Shown here piece by piece: positions 8,162 through 16,293 of a DNA stretch of 64,000 nt (its first letter is position 1; each line of letters opens with the position of its first letter). The stretch is from Prevotella sp. CAG:1320 (GTDB lineage: Bacteria; Bacteroidota; Bacteroidia; Bacteroidales; Bacteroidaceae): NCBI GenBank assembly GCA_000435635.1, contig FR882151.1, positions 5,439-69,438 of the forward strand. Reading direction: 5' to 3'. The notes beneath the pieces were generated by a model, which was not told the origin of the DNA, did not search any database, and saw only the letters and a program-made list of their open reading frames with translations. Position numbers and translations under genes: made by a program.

Positions 8162-9526
8162 TTATCGCCAGCTTATCCAGTCCACCTCCACCTTCCCGTC
8201 GCCCAGCAGCGAGACGGTGATGTCGGTCACGCCGCTCAGCGCCGTGGCAGAGAAGGGAACGCTCACCTCCTTCCAGTCCGTGGAGACGGGAACCTGGAAG
8301 GTGAAGCCCGGCTGTCCCGGCCAGCCGATGGCCACCCCCCCCCCCGCGGCCGCCTCAACGCGCGGCCAGCCGATGGCCATCCGCCCGCCCGTGGCCGACT
8401 TCACGCGCAGCGTCAACTGGCCGAGGCCGCCCTTGCCGAAGTCCACGCGGTTGTAGGTGACGGCCGCCCCCTTCTTGGCGAAGACCGTCTTCCAGCCCTG
8501 GAACTTGTCGGCCTCGTCCAGGTAGGCGATAGAGGCTCCGTCGGAGATGCCGCTGTAGCGGTCTATCTGCACATGGGAGCGGGCGTCGGTGATGCCCACG
8601 CCTCTCAAGGTGGCGGGCACGGGACGGATGGTGCCGTCATTGTTGAAGAAAAGGGAATCTATCCTGGCCGAGCGCAATTTGTCAAACTCGGGCGAGTAGT
8701 CGTTATGGTGATAGAACAAGTACCACTGGCCTTTGTATTCCACGATGGAGTGGTGATTGGTCCAGCAGCCCGTGGGCGACTGCTCCATGATTACGCCCTT
8801 GAACGTGTAGGGACCCATGGGATGGTCGCTCATGGCGTAGGCCAGGGTCTCGGTCTTGTCTTGCACCCAAGGGAAAGTGAGGTAGTATTTCCCCTGGCGC
8901 TCGAAGGCGAAGGGTCCTTCCTTGAAACCCTCCGGCAAGCCTTCCACCACTTGCGGCTCGGAATCCAGCTCCACCAGGTTGTCCTTCAGCCTGGCCATGC
9001 GCAGGCCGCCGCCTGCCCAGAAGATGTAAGCCTTGCCGTCGCTGGCCTGCAAGACGCAAGGGTCTATGCCGTTGACTCCCGCTATAGGCTTGTCCATGGG
9101 CGTGAACGGCCCCGCGGGACTCTGGCTGGTGGCCACGCCCACGGCGAAGCCACGTCCCTCCTTCGGCGCGGAAGGGAAGTAGAAATAGTAAGTGCCGTCC
9201 TTGTAGACACAGTCTGGCGCCCACATGGAGTAGGAGTCGGGCTTCACCCATGGCACGTTGTTCTGGTCCACTATCACGCCATGGTCAGTCCAGTCCACCA
9301 GGTTCTCGGAGGAGAACACATGGTAATCCGCCATGGAAAACCATTTCCTCTCCGGCTCCACGGGGCTCACGATGTCATGGGAGGGGTAGAGATACATCTT
9401 GCCCTCGAACACGCGGGCCGTAGGATCGGCGGTAAACTGGTCGTGGATAATGGGATTTTGCGCCTGCGCCAGGCTGGGGAGCAACAGCCCAAGGGCTATC
9501 GTCCATGAATATCGCTTCTTTTCCAT
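8162..9526 (-). CDS. Secreted GH43 hydrolase with C-terminal CBM6-like domain
   Basis: A 454-residue protein with a signal peptide (MEKKRYSWTIALGLLLPSLA, cleavage near AQAQ). The GH43 domain covers about 25-310, with likely base Asp34 in FTADPTARVF, Asp155 in NGIDPC and acid Glu203 in FKEGPFAF. The remaining ~130 residues are a CBM6-like carbohydrate-binding beta-sandwich ending VEVDWISWR. This architecture is common in arabinofuranosidases and xylosidases from Bacteroidales. The ATG at 9526 is chosen because the upstream frame lacks a signal peptide. It follows the GH3 gene by 22 bases and is surely co-transcribed with it. The CBM6 domain carries a 45-bp insertion with a run of 11 cytosines (8335-8345) that duplicates AIGWP. 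Confidence 0.88.
   Translation of the reverse strand: MEKKRYSWTIALGLLLPSLAQAQNPIIHDQFTADPTARVFEGKMYLYPSHDIVSPVEPERKWFSMADYHVFSSENLVDWTDHGVIVDQNNVPWVKPDSYSMWAPDCVYKDGTYYFYFPSAPKEGRGFAVGVATSQSPAGPFTPMDKPIAGVNGIDPCVLQASDGKAYIFWAGGGLRMARLKDNLVELDSEPQVVEGLPEGFKEGPFAFERQGKYYLTFPWVQDKTETLAYAMSDHPMGPYTFKGVIMEQSPTGCWTNHHSIVEYKGQWYLFYHHNDYSPEFDKLRSARIDSLFFNNDGTIRPVPATLRGVGITDARSHVQIDRYSGISDGASIAYLDEADKFQGWKTVFAKKGAAVTYNRVDFGKGGLGQLTLRVKSATGGRMAIGWPRVEAAAGGGVAIGWPGQPGFTFQVPVSTDWKEVSVPFSATALSGVTDITVSLLGDGKVEVDWISWR
8318..8379 (-). repeat. 17-bp direct repeat flanking a poly-C/G11 insertion in the CBM6 domain
   Basis: CGGCCAGCCGATGGCCA occurs at 8318-8334 and again at 8363-8379. Between the copies lie 28 bases containing C11 (8335-8345) followed by GCGGCCGC. 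The whole insertion is 45 bp, keeping the frame and adding 15 residues including a Gly run. The resemblance to the 40-bp insertion near 13853-13903 is described there. Confidence 0.85.
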
Positions 9527-9548
9527 AAGTGTTTCCAAGTTATGAGGT

Positions 9549-12152
9549 TTATAAAAGCTGGATTTCCAATCGGTTCTGAGCGGGCATATCGGAACTGTTG
9601 CCGTAGTATATCTCATACTTGCCCGGCACGATCCGCATCGTGTTGGTAGCCGTGTCAAAGAACTCAAACGTATCTGCCGGCAACTCCATGGACACAGATT
9701 GGCTCTCGCCCGCCTTCAACTCCACGCGGCGGAAAGCGCGCAAGCTCTTCAACGGGCCGTCTGTGTCGCCCACCTTGCGGACATAAACCTGCACCACTTC
9801 CGCTCCGTCGCGCTTGCCGGTGTTTTGCACTTTCACCGTAAAGCCTACCCCTTCTCCCGCCTTGACGGAAGACTGGGCGAGCTTTCCGCCAGAGATATTG
9901 AACGTCGTGTAGCTCCGGCCGTAGCCAAAGGGGAACAAGGGCTTCTCTTGCATATACCTGTAAGTGCGCCCCTTCATGCTGTAGTCCTCAAACGGGGGCA
10001 ATTGCTCCGTGTTCTTGTAGAACGTGACGGGCAGCTTTCCGCTTGGATTATAGTCACCGAAGAGCACGTCTGCCACGGCCTGTCCCCCAGCCTGTCCAGG
10101 ATACCAAGCCTGCAAGATGGCGTCGCAGGACTCCACTTCGGGCGAAAGCGCCATGGCCGAGCCTGAGCAATTGACAAACACGACACGCTTCCCGGCCTGC
10201 TTCAAGGTGCGCAAAAGGTCACGCTGCACCTGTGGCAGCTCTATGCTGGTGCGGTCGCCGCCGGCGAATCCAGCGTAATTGACATGGTTCATCTCCTCGC
10301 CCTCCAATGAAGGAGAGATGCCGCCCACGAAGATAACCGTCTCCGCGTCCTTCACCTTGTCAACGATTGTCTCTGCCTTGATTTGCCGCGGGATGCCCAG
10401 GTCAAACTTCAAGGAAGCGTCATCGTCGGCCTGCATGTACTCTATCTTGATGTCATACGCCTGTCCGGCGGTAGCCTCGAAGACGTATTCGCTCTTTTGG
10501 ATGGTATGCTTGCCCCAGCGGTTCATGATTCTGTCACCATTGATATACACGCGATAACCGTCATCTCCCTCTATGTTCATGTGATATCTCGCGGTTTTCG
10601 TCGGGCGGAACGTGCCCTCGTAAACCGCCGTGAAGTTTTGCAGCTTCACTCCAGGCGCGAACACGGTATTGCCGCCGTTGTTCTTGTCAATAGGCGTGGG
10701 CAGCTCTTGCGTGGCTACCGCCTCGCCTTCCATTGCCAGGTTATTCCAATAGGTGCCTTTCATGCCAGGGTTTCCATCATGGGAAATCCGGTCGTAATAG
10801 GACTCGAGCACGCTGTTCTCCAACAGTCCGCAGCCTCTTTCATAGGCCACGTCGCCCAGCTTCTGGCGAATGCCGTCGAGTATGGTGACGGTATGCGATG
10901 GCTTACCCGAGTAATTGCCCCACTGCATGACGGAGTCTACGGCGTTGGGGCCCATGACCACTATCTTCCCCGCGGAGGATTTGGAGAGGGGCAGCGTGCC
11001 GTTGTTATGCAGCAACACCATCGATTTGCGCGCCGCGTCCAACGCCAACCAGCGATGAGAGGAGCAATCCACCGTGTCGATAGAGATGCGGCTCCAGGGG
11101 ACGATGGCGTCGGGGTCCATCTCGCCCAACGCGAAACGCGCCTCCAGCAAGCGGCGCAGGCTGGTATCGATGCGCTCCTCGGAAATAAGACCTTTCTCAA
11201 CGGCCTCATCCAGGTGGGCGTATTCACCTCCGCACTCAAGGTCTGTTCCGTTGGTCACCGCATCCGCGCTAGCGGCGGCGGCATTCGGCTGCGTCTCGTG
11301 ATGCCCTTTGAGGAAGAAATCGCTGATGGCTCCGCAATCGCTCACCACCAAGTGCTTGTATCCCCACTCTTCTCTCAGTATCTGTTGCAGCAAGCGGTTG
11401 CTCCCGCAGCAAGGCTGCCCGTCGAAGCGCTGGTACGCGCACATCACCTCTTTCACGTCGGCCTCCTGCACAAGCGCCTTGAAAGCGGGCAGATAAGTCT
11501 CCCATAAATCTCTTGGATTGAGGTCTTCCACGTTGAAGGTGTGACGCAAAGCCTCAGGACCGCTGTGCACGGCGAAGTGCTTGGCGCAGGCATGCAACTT
11601 GTCATACTTCGCGTCAGCGGGGCCTTGCAATCCTTTTACCACGGCCACGCCTAGGCGGGAAGTCAAGTATGGGTCTTCGCCCCATGTCTCCTGCCCACGT
11701 CCCCAACGGGGATCACGGAAGATATTCACGTTGGGGGTCCAGAAAGTCAATCCTTCATACTGGCGGCCATAACGTCCATGCTTGCGAGCGTCATGGAATT
11801 TGGCCCTCGCCTCGTCGCTGACCGTGGTATAGACTTGTTCCACCAGGGCAGCGTCAAAAGCGGAAGCCATGCCCATGGTAATGGGGTAGACTGTGGCCAA
11901 GCCGTTGCGGGCCACTCCGTGCAGGGCCTCATTCCACCATCCATAAGGCTTGATGCCCAATCGGTCAACGGCGGGCGATGAGTTCATCATCAACGAGATT
12001 TTCTCTTTCAGGGTGAGCCTTCCCAGCAAATCCTCGGCGCGAGCCGCTGGGGAAAGGTCTGGATTTTTGTAAGGTTCCGTCTGCGCGTGAATGGATAAAG
12101 TCGCCATTCCAAGACATAGCACAAGCGCGGTTTTTCTAAGGTACAGGTTCAT
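9549..12152 (-). CDS. GH3 beta-xylosidase/glucosidase-type hydrolase with PA14 insert
   Basis: An 867-residue exported GH3 enzyme. Signal peptide about 1-23 (ending SIHAQ). The TIM-barrel has WWNEALHG at 72-79 and KHFAVHSG at 191-198, typical of the Xyl3A-like beta-xylosidase branch, and the nucleophile Asp272 in VVSDCGA. A PA14-type domain (about 440-590) is inserted in the alpha/beta-sandwich domain, where the SLEGEE segment probably carries the acid/base. A fibronectin-III-like domain ends the protein. It removes terminal sugars from oligosaccharides released by the GH43 enzymes. It is first in a two-gene operon with the GH43-CBM6 gene and has its own promoter at 12211-12204. Confidence 0.92.
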   Translation of the reverse strand: MNLYLRKTALVLCLGMATLSIHAQTEPYKNPDLSPAARAEDLLGRLTLKEKISLMMNSSPAVDRLGIKPYGWWNEALHGVARNGLATVYPITMGMASAFDAALVEQVYTTVSDEARAKFHDARKHGRYGRQYEGLTFWTPNVNIFRDPRWGRGQETWGEDPYLTSRLGVAVVKGLQGPADAKYDKLHACAKHFAVHSGPEALRHTFNVEDLNPRDLWETYLPAFKALVQEADVKEVMCAYQRFDGQPCCGSNRLLQQILREEWGYKHLVVSDCGAISDFFLKGHHETQPNAAAASADAVTNGTDLECGGEYAHLDEAVEKGLISEERIDTSLRRLLEARFALGEMDPDAIVPWSRISIDTVDCSSHRWLALDAARKSMVLLHNNGTLPLSKSSAGKIVVMGPNAVDSVMQWGNYSGKPSHTVTILDGIRQKLGDVAYERGCGLLENSVLESYYDRISHDGNPGMKGTYWNNLAMEGEAVATQELPTPIDKNNGGNTVFAPGVKLQNFTAVYEGTFRPTKTARYHMNIEGDDGYRVYINGDRIMNRWGKHTIQKSEYVFEATAGQAYDIKIEYMQADDDASLKFDLGIPRQIKAETIVDKVKDAETVIFVGGISPSLEGEEMNHVNYAGFAGGDRTSIELPQVQRDLLRTLKQAGKRVVFVNCSGSAMALSPEVESCDAILQAWYPGQAGGQAVADVLFGDYNPSGKLPVTFYKNTEQLPPFEDYSMKGRTYRYMQEKPLFPFGYGRSYTTFNISGGKLAQSSVKAGEGVGFTVKVQNTGKRDGAEVVQVYVRKVGDTDGPLKSLRAFRRVELKAGESQSVSMELPADTFEFFDTATNTMRIVPGKYEIYYGNSSDMPAQNRLEIQLL

Positions 12153-12203
12153 GGTGTGGATTGTTTATGGTTTTCAGTTAATCAAAGTGTGCAATGAACA
12201 CTG

Positions 12204-12211
12204 CAAATTTA
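12204..12211 (-). promoter_or_regulatory. Bacteroidetes -7 promoter element for GH3 operon
   Basis: TAAATTTG on the minus strand, a full TAnnTTTG match, 52 bases upstream of the GH3 start codon. Confidence 0.6.
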
Positions 12212-12279
12212 AGCCCGTTTTTGAAAAAATGGAACAATCATAAAGATAATATAGGATAGCTTTCAGTAAATTAAGCTAC

Positions 12280-12480
12280 TTTAACCCAAATTGGTCATCA
12301 GACCGCGCAAAGGCTGTTTTTCCCCGAAGTGAAGCTCTTTGGCATCTTGCCCGCTTCTGCCAGCGTCTTGCTCCCCGCCTTGCCTCGACGTAGCCCGCTA
12401 CGCCTTCGGCAAACCGAGAAGCAATCCCCAAGCCATAAGCGAGCAATCTGTTCAAAGTCTAATGCTCAACTTGGGTTAAA
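12280..12480. mobile_element. 201-bp inverted-repeat-bounded element (MITE-like)
   Basis: The terminal 24 bases are imperfect inverted repeats: TTTAACCCAA at 12280-12289 mirrors TTGGGTTAAA at 12471-12480, and 20 of 24 positions pair over the full arms (12280-12303, 12457-12480). The interior holds the hairpin GTAGCCCGCTAC inside ACGTAGCCCGCTACG and no coding frame. There is no transposase. It lies in the 731-bp gap upstream of the GH3 operon. Calling it a MITE is inference; a large RNA hairpin is an alternative. Confidence 0.5.
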
Positions 12481-12526
12481 CCCAAATTCCTCACTATTCA
12501 TGCCCAACCGCATAAGGGGCTTTTTG

Positions 12527-12629
12527 AAAACAAGTTATTTTGATGAGCAAAACAAGTTAAATTGACAAACAAAATAAGTTAAATCGCCAAACAAAATAAG
12601 TTGTTTTCAAAGGCAAAATAACTTGTTTC
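12527..12629. repeat. Array of five 15-bp palindromes at 22-bp pitch
   Basis: Five units starting at 12527, 12549, 12571, 12593 and 12615, each a variant of AAAACAAGTTGTTTT, separated by 7-bp spacers (GATGAGC, GACAAAC, GCCAAAC, CAAAGGC). The pitch is exactly 22 bp. The same palindrome recurs in the arrays at 28528 and 56972. Confidence 0.92.
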
Positions 12630-12657
12630 GCAACAGGCTGGCAATCTCGCCCAAAGC

Positions 12658-12735
12658 CAGTAGTACTAACATGGGGATTTCAGTACTACTGATTTTCATT
12701 TTCAGTACTACTGAAATCAAAAAGCAGTAGTACTG
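12658..12735. repeat. Array of four CAGTASTACTG palindromes at 22-23-bp pitch
   Basis: Eleven-bp odd palindromes CAGTA-G/C-TACTG are centred at 12663, 12686, 12708 and 12730; the first has one mismatch at its end. The array starts only 29 bp after the previous one but uses an unrelated sequence. Confidence 0.9.
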
Positions 12736-12810
12736 CTCTAAAACACGAATCTTTATCCCGAATCGGCCATCAAGCTCTGGATAGACTGCCCGCTTATGCC
12801 CCGCCAGGAA

Positions 12811-12853
12811 AACAAAAGACCTGCCGCCCTCCGAAAAGACGAAGAACGGCAGG
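12811..12853 (-). terminator. Terminator of the main PUL operon
   Basis: CCTGCCG/CGGCAGG (12820-12826 and 12847-12853) forms a stem with a 20-nt loop. On the minus strand it is followed by TCTTTTGTTTT. It lies 31 bases beyond the stop of the last GH43 gene of the operon. Confidence 0.7.
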
Positions 12854-12883
12854 CCACCCTATATATGTATATGACTGAATTAT

Positions 12884-13943
12884 TCAATCCGCGAGCACAG
12901 GCCAGCCCTGCTCGTCCCATGAGATGCCGCGCTGCACCAGGACGGAGGCGCCCTTTTGGGCTACGCTGTACCCATGGCAAATGAAGAGATAACCATCCGG
13001 GAAGTCATAAGCGGCGGAATGCCCCGTGGCCTCATACTCTTTCTGGTCTCCCTCGAGAAGCACCGTGCCGCCACCTTGCGCCATGTCCTTGCCTTCGCGG
13101 TCAAGATAAGGCCCTGCCACTTTCTTGCTTCGGCCGACGGCAACACGATAGGTGCTCTCCATGCCACGGCAGCAATAGTCTTGGCTGACAAAGAGATAAT
13201 ACCAGTCGCCACGCTTCAGGATGAAAGGAGCCTCTATGGCGTTGGGACCCGCGTACTTAGAAGTGGGGTTCTCTTCCGCCGGCTTATGCCCCACGGGATA
13301 GCGGCGGGCGATGGTGAAAGGCTTCTCTCCCTTGGCTATATGCATAGTGTTGTCCAGCTTCATCAGTTGAATGCCGTCCCAGAAAGAGCCGAACGCCATC
13401 CAAGGCTGTCCTTTCTCGTCCACGATGAAAGCGGGGTCTATGGCGTTCCAGTTATCGCGGTTCTCCTTGGAACTCACGATGCAACCCTCGTCGCGCCAGC
13501 CTTTGTCATTGGAAAGGCTGGTGTTGCTCAGCAATCCTATGGCCGACGTGTTACGGCCGAAGGTGGAACAGGAGTAGGCCAACCACCATTTGCCCTGGAA
13601 GTGAATGATATCCGGAGCCCAGATGTGCTCCTCGAAGCCAGGCACACTGTCGTGCGTCCACGCGGGAATGTCCTTTATCAGCCCGTCGCGATATACTGTC
13701 CACGTCTTGCGGTCACGGGAAGTCATGTGGGCGATATGGTTACCCGTGGCGAAAAGGTGATAGGTGCCATCCTCCAAGGCCATCACGGGATCATGGACGA
13801 AAACCGTGTCCGTCTGCCAAGTCATGGGACGCTCTGCCTTTTGGGCAGTGGCGGTCGCCCCCCACCGGCCGCCCCCCCCCCGAAGGCTTTTTGGTCGCCC
13901 CACAGAGGACGGCCGCCACAAGAAGTATTATGGTCTTGTTCAT
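12884..13943 (-). CDS. Endo-1,5-alpha-L-arabinanase-like GH43; signal peptide out of frame
   Basis: The catalytic frame runs from an ATG at 13825 to 12884 (313 residues). It has the GH43 triad context VHDPV (Asp12), NAIDPAF and IEAPFIL, and HIWAPDI, as in endo-arabinanases. A perfect signal peptide start, ATG at 13943 (MNKTIILLVAAVLCGAT), lies just upstream but one base out of frame. Between them is a 40-bp insertion with G10 (13872-13881) and G6 (13858-13863) runs on the coding strand. Removing the insertion gives a seamless signal ending CGATATAQ. Losing one G from either run would also restore one continuous secreted protein. The feature end is set at the signal-peptide ATG; as read, only the leaderless part is translated. 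The gene sits 13 bases after the upstream arabinanase gene, at the operon's end. Confidence 0.8.
13853..13903 (-). repeat. 40-bp G-rich insertion with flanking near-repeat
   Basis: GGTCGCCCCAC (13893-13903) and the related GGTCGCCCCCCACC (13853-13866) are offset by 40 bp. Between them lie C10 (13872-13881) and a CGGCCG segment. The design matches the CBM6 insertion at 8318-8379: short direct repeat, homopolymer C10-11 and a GCGGCC-type segment. Confidence 0.75.
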
Positions 13944-13956
13944 CGTGTAAAGAGTG

Positions 13957-15735
13957 TTAGTCTACCTTCTTGCCCCAATATGTGGTGCGGTTATTGGCGC
14001 TAAGACCAGCGTAAACGATGGTCGCCTTGCGAGGATTGGCCTCCCAGTCGCACTCGCGGGAAAGATAGAGAATGGCGACACCGCCTATCCGAAGGATGCC
14101 CGTTCCCGCGTCAAAGCTCCAGGTCTGGCCGTCAAACGTTCCGCCCGTAACGGTATGGTCGACATTGAGGGTCATGTTCACGGAGGGTTTCTGCACGCCA
14201 TATTGATAGGAGAGGTCTATATTCTGCCAATTGCCTACCAACTCACTCTCGGAAATCAGTTCTTGAGGCACGTTGGCGTAACGTTCCGGCAACACCAGCG
14301 GCCAGCCGCTCTCTGTCCAGACAATGCGCCTGATGCCGCCCAACATGATGGCGTTAGGGGCGTTCACGCCAGGCCAGTCGGCGGGGAAACGCTGCTGGGA
14401 GGCGTAGTACCAATTGCCCTGTCCGTCATCGAACACGGCGCAGTGGCTGATACCTACCCACCCGTGGTCTTCGCCGAACTTATAGGGATGGGTCATGACG
14501 GGATAGACATTGCCCTGGGTAGTGCCGTCGGTAAACTTAGTGCCCGTGATATCCTCGTATGGACCATCTATGTTTTTGGAACGAACCACATGGGTATTGT
14601 AAGGCACTGCCAAGGCATCGAATGCCATGAAGAGATAATAGTATCCGTCATGATAGACCACCTCGGGAGCCTCGCTGCCCTGCCAACGATTATTGTAATT
14701 GCGGGTGAACACACGCTTGCCATAGGCGGCCTCGTTCTCCGCGCCCCAGGGATTGCCTTGCTCCAGAAGTGTCTTTCCCGTCTCGGGATTGAGCTGAACG
14801 GCGGCGAATCCACTATGCCAAGAGCCATAGATGAGCCAATGCTCTCCCTCCTCGGTGATGATGTAGGTAGGGTCTATGGCGTTATACTTGAAGTAGCAAT
14901 TGTCATAATCTGTGTTGCTGTGCCTGAAATCGAGGTCGCGGTCGGAATAATTGGTGGTCACATAGCCCTTGTCCACCCACGATTCGCAGTCTGAGGGGTC
15001 TGAAGTTTCCATCAGTCCTATGAAGGCGCGCTCGCTCCAAGTACCGTCTCCGTCGATGGTACCAGGGATGGTGACGCAATAGTACATGCGATAAAGATTG
15101 TCGTTGACCTTGCGGATGCAAGGTGCCCAATAGCCGAAGTCGCCGTTCTCCCAGTCCACGGTGCTCTCGCCAAGCCCCATGGCCGCCCTTATCTCATTGA
15201 GCTTGGGCTTAATCCATTCGGGCAAGCTCTTCATGGTGGGTCCCATCACCTCCCAGTCTATCAGGTTCTTGCTGCGGCGGCAGATGAAATGACCTCCGGA
15301 CTGAGTATGGACATTGCCATAACTGGCATCGGTAGCCACCATATAATAATAGCCATCAGATGCCAAACACACCGAGGGATCGTGCACGTTGGCCAAGTTC
15401 CATGTCGCGTGACCATTCCAACTATTGTCAATACTGTTGACGTAACAGTCATCATAGGTGGGAGCGGTCCAGTCCTCCAGCGTCTGGTTGTTCTCCAAGT
15501 AGGCTTGGGTGGCTATATAGTCGATGGCGCTGATATCCGTCCGGCTGCTGTAGCTGGATCCTTCGCTTGTGCTGTAGCTCCATGCATCCTTGTCCCCGTC
15601 TTGGGAGAAATACATATTAGGAAAACTATAAGGGGATCGCGTCGGGCTATCTACCCTCTTGATGAGTATCTGCGCTTGCGCCCCCATTCCGGTCAATAGG
15701 CAAACAGAGATAAGTGAAAGTAATTTATGTTTCAT
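13957..15735 (-). CDS. Secreted endo-arabinanase-like GH43 with C-terminal beta domain
   Basis: A 592-residue exported enzyme. The ATG at 15735 gives a signal peptide MKHKLLSLISVCLLTGMGAQ; the frame extends to a TTG at 15750 that is less likely. The GH43 domain has NVHDPSV (base), YNAIDPTY (modulator) and GSEAPEVVYHDGYYYLF (acid Glu). The last ~100 residues (from about SELVGNWQ) form the small beta-barrel domain found behind the catalytic propeller of Abn2-type arabinanases. It would cut the alpha-1,5 backbone of arabinan outside the cell or in the periplasm. It lies 18 bases after the small T9SS-like protein and 13 bases before the second arabinanase. Confidence 0.88.
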   Translation of the reverse strand: MKHKLLSLISVCLLTGMGAQAQILIKRVDSPTRSPYSFPNMYFSQDGDKDAWSYSTSEGSSYSSRTDISAIDYIATQAYLENNQTLEDWTAPTYDDCYVNSIDNSWNGHATWNLANVHDPSVCLASDGYYYMVATDASYGNVHTQSGGHFICRRSKNLIDWEVMGPTMKSLPEWIKPKLNEIRAAMGLGESTVDWENGDFGYWAPCIRKVNDNLYRMYYCVTIPGTIDGDGTWSERAFIGLMETSDPSDCESWVDKGYVTTNYSDRDLDFRHSNTDYDNCYFKYNAIDPTYIITEEGEHWLIYGSWHSGFAAVQLNPETGKTLLEQGNPWGAENEAAYGKRVFTRNYNNRWQGSEAPEVVYHDGYYYLFMAFDALAVPYNTHVVRSKNIDGPYEDITGTKFTDGTTQGNVYPVMTHPYKFGEDHGWVGISHCAVFDDGQGNWYYASQQRFPADWPGVNAPNAIMLGGIRRIVWTESGWPLVLPERYANVPQELISESELVGNWQNIDLSYQYGVQKPSVNMTLNVDHTVTGGTFDGQTWSFDAGTGILRIGGVAILYLSRECDWEANPRKATIVYAGLSANNRTTYWGKKVD

Positions 15736-15753
15736 AGCGACACGTTTCAAAGG

Positions 15754-16218
15754 TTATTTTTTCATGAATTTAATGGCGGTGCCACCCACTTTCAAGACAT
15801 AAACGCCCGAAGTGAGGTCGCCTATATTGAGCGTAGTTTGTGTGTCCGCGGTGACCGTGCGCAATAAAACAGCACCCGTAAGGGAATAAACAACAACCTG
15901 CTGACCAGCGGCAGTGCCCGAGATGACAAGCTGGTCACCCATCACAGAGGAAAGAGTGGGCACGTCCCCAGAGGGGCGCACGCTCTCAATGCCAGTCGGA
16001 TCCAGCTGCACGAAGTCTATCCTTCCCGTTGTCACGGGGTCTCCTTGCTTGAGCACGATGTCAAAAGTCTCGGGACTTGTGCCTCCCGCGCTAACCAAAT
16101 AAGCCACGTTGCCCATCGGTATCACTTGCCCCGACGGAGTGATCATGCACCACACGTTGTCGGCCATGGCTATCGTGGCGGAGCAAAACATCAATAAGGT
16201 AATAATAAATTGTCTCAT
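15754..16218 (-). CDS. Small secreted protein with T9SS-type-A-like C-terminal tail
   Basis: A 154-residue protein with a signal peptide (MRQFIITLLMFCSATIAMA). The middle is a short beta-rich stretch. The last ~75 residues resemble a type IX secretion sorting domain: VVVYSLTGAVLL, then GDLTSGVYVLKVGGTAIKFMKK. Proteins that are little more than a signal plus such a tail are frequent in Prevotella-like PULs; no catalytic role is evident. It follows an intercistronic hairpin (16245-16278) and precedes the arabinanase genes, so it begins the enzyme part of the operon. Confidence 0.7.
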   Translation of the reverse strand: MRQFIITLLMFCSATIAMADNVWCMITPSGQVIPMGNVAYLVSAGGTSPETFDIVLKQGDPVTTGRIDFVQLDPTGIESVRPSGDVPTLSSVMGDQLVISGTAAGQQVVVYSLTGAVLLRTVTADTQTTLNIGDLTSGVYVLKVGGTAIKFMKK

Positions 16219-16244
16219 ATAGGGTTTTGTTTAGGTTAAAACAA

Positions 16245-16278
16245 GGAGCGAGACATTCCTTTAGAGGAATGCTCACTC
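16245..16278 (-). terminator. Intercistronic hairpin/attenuator between SusD and enzyme genes
   Basis: A long stem (GGAG-GAG-CATTCC against GGAATG-CTC-CTCC, two bulged positions) is followed on the minus strand by TTGTTTT. It lies in the 75-bp gap after the second susD gene. Such partial terminators would lower expression of downstream enzymes relative to SusC/D. Confidence 0.7.
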
Positions 16279-16293
16279 CCTTATTTCATACGA

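Noticed and set aside
12527..12735. CRISPR array
   Set aside because: Repeats are 11-15 bp with 7-11-bp spacers, palindromic, and no cas genes are present; CRISPR repeats and spacers are each over 20 bp.
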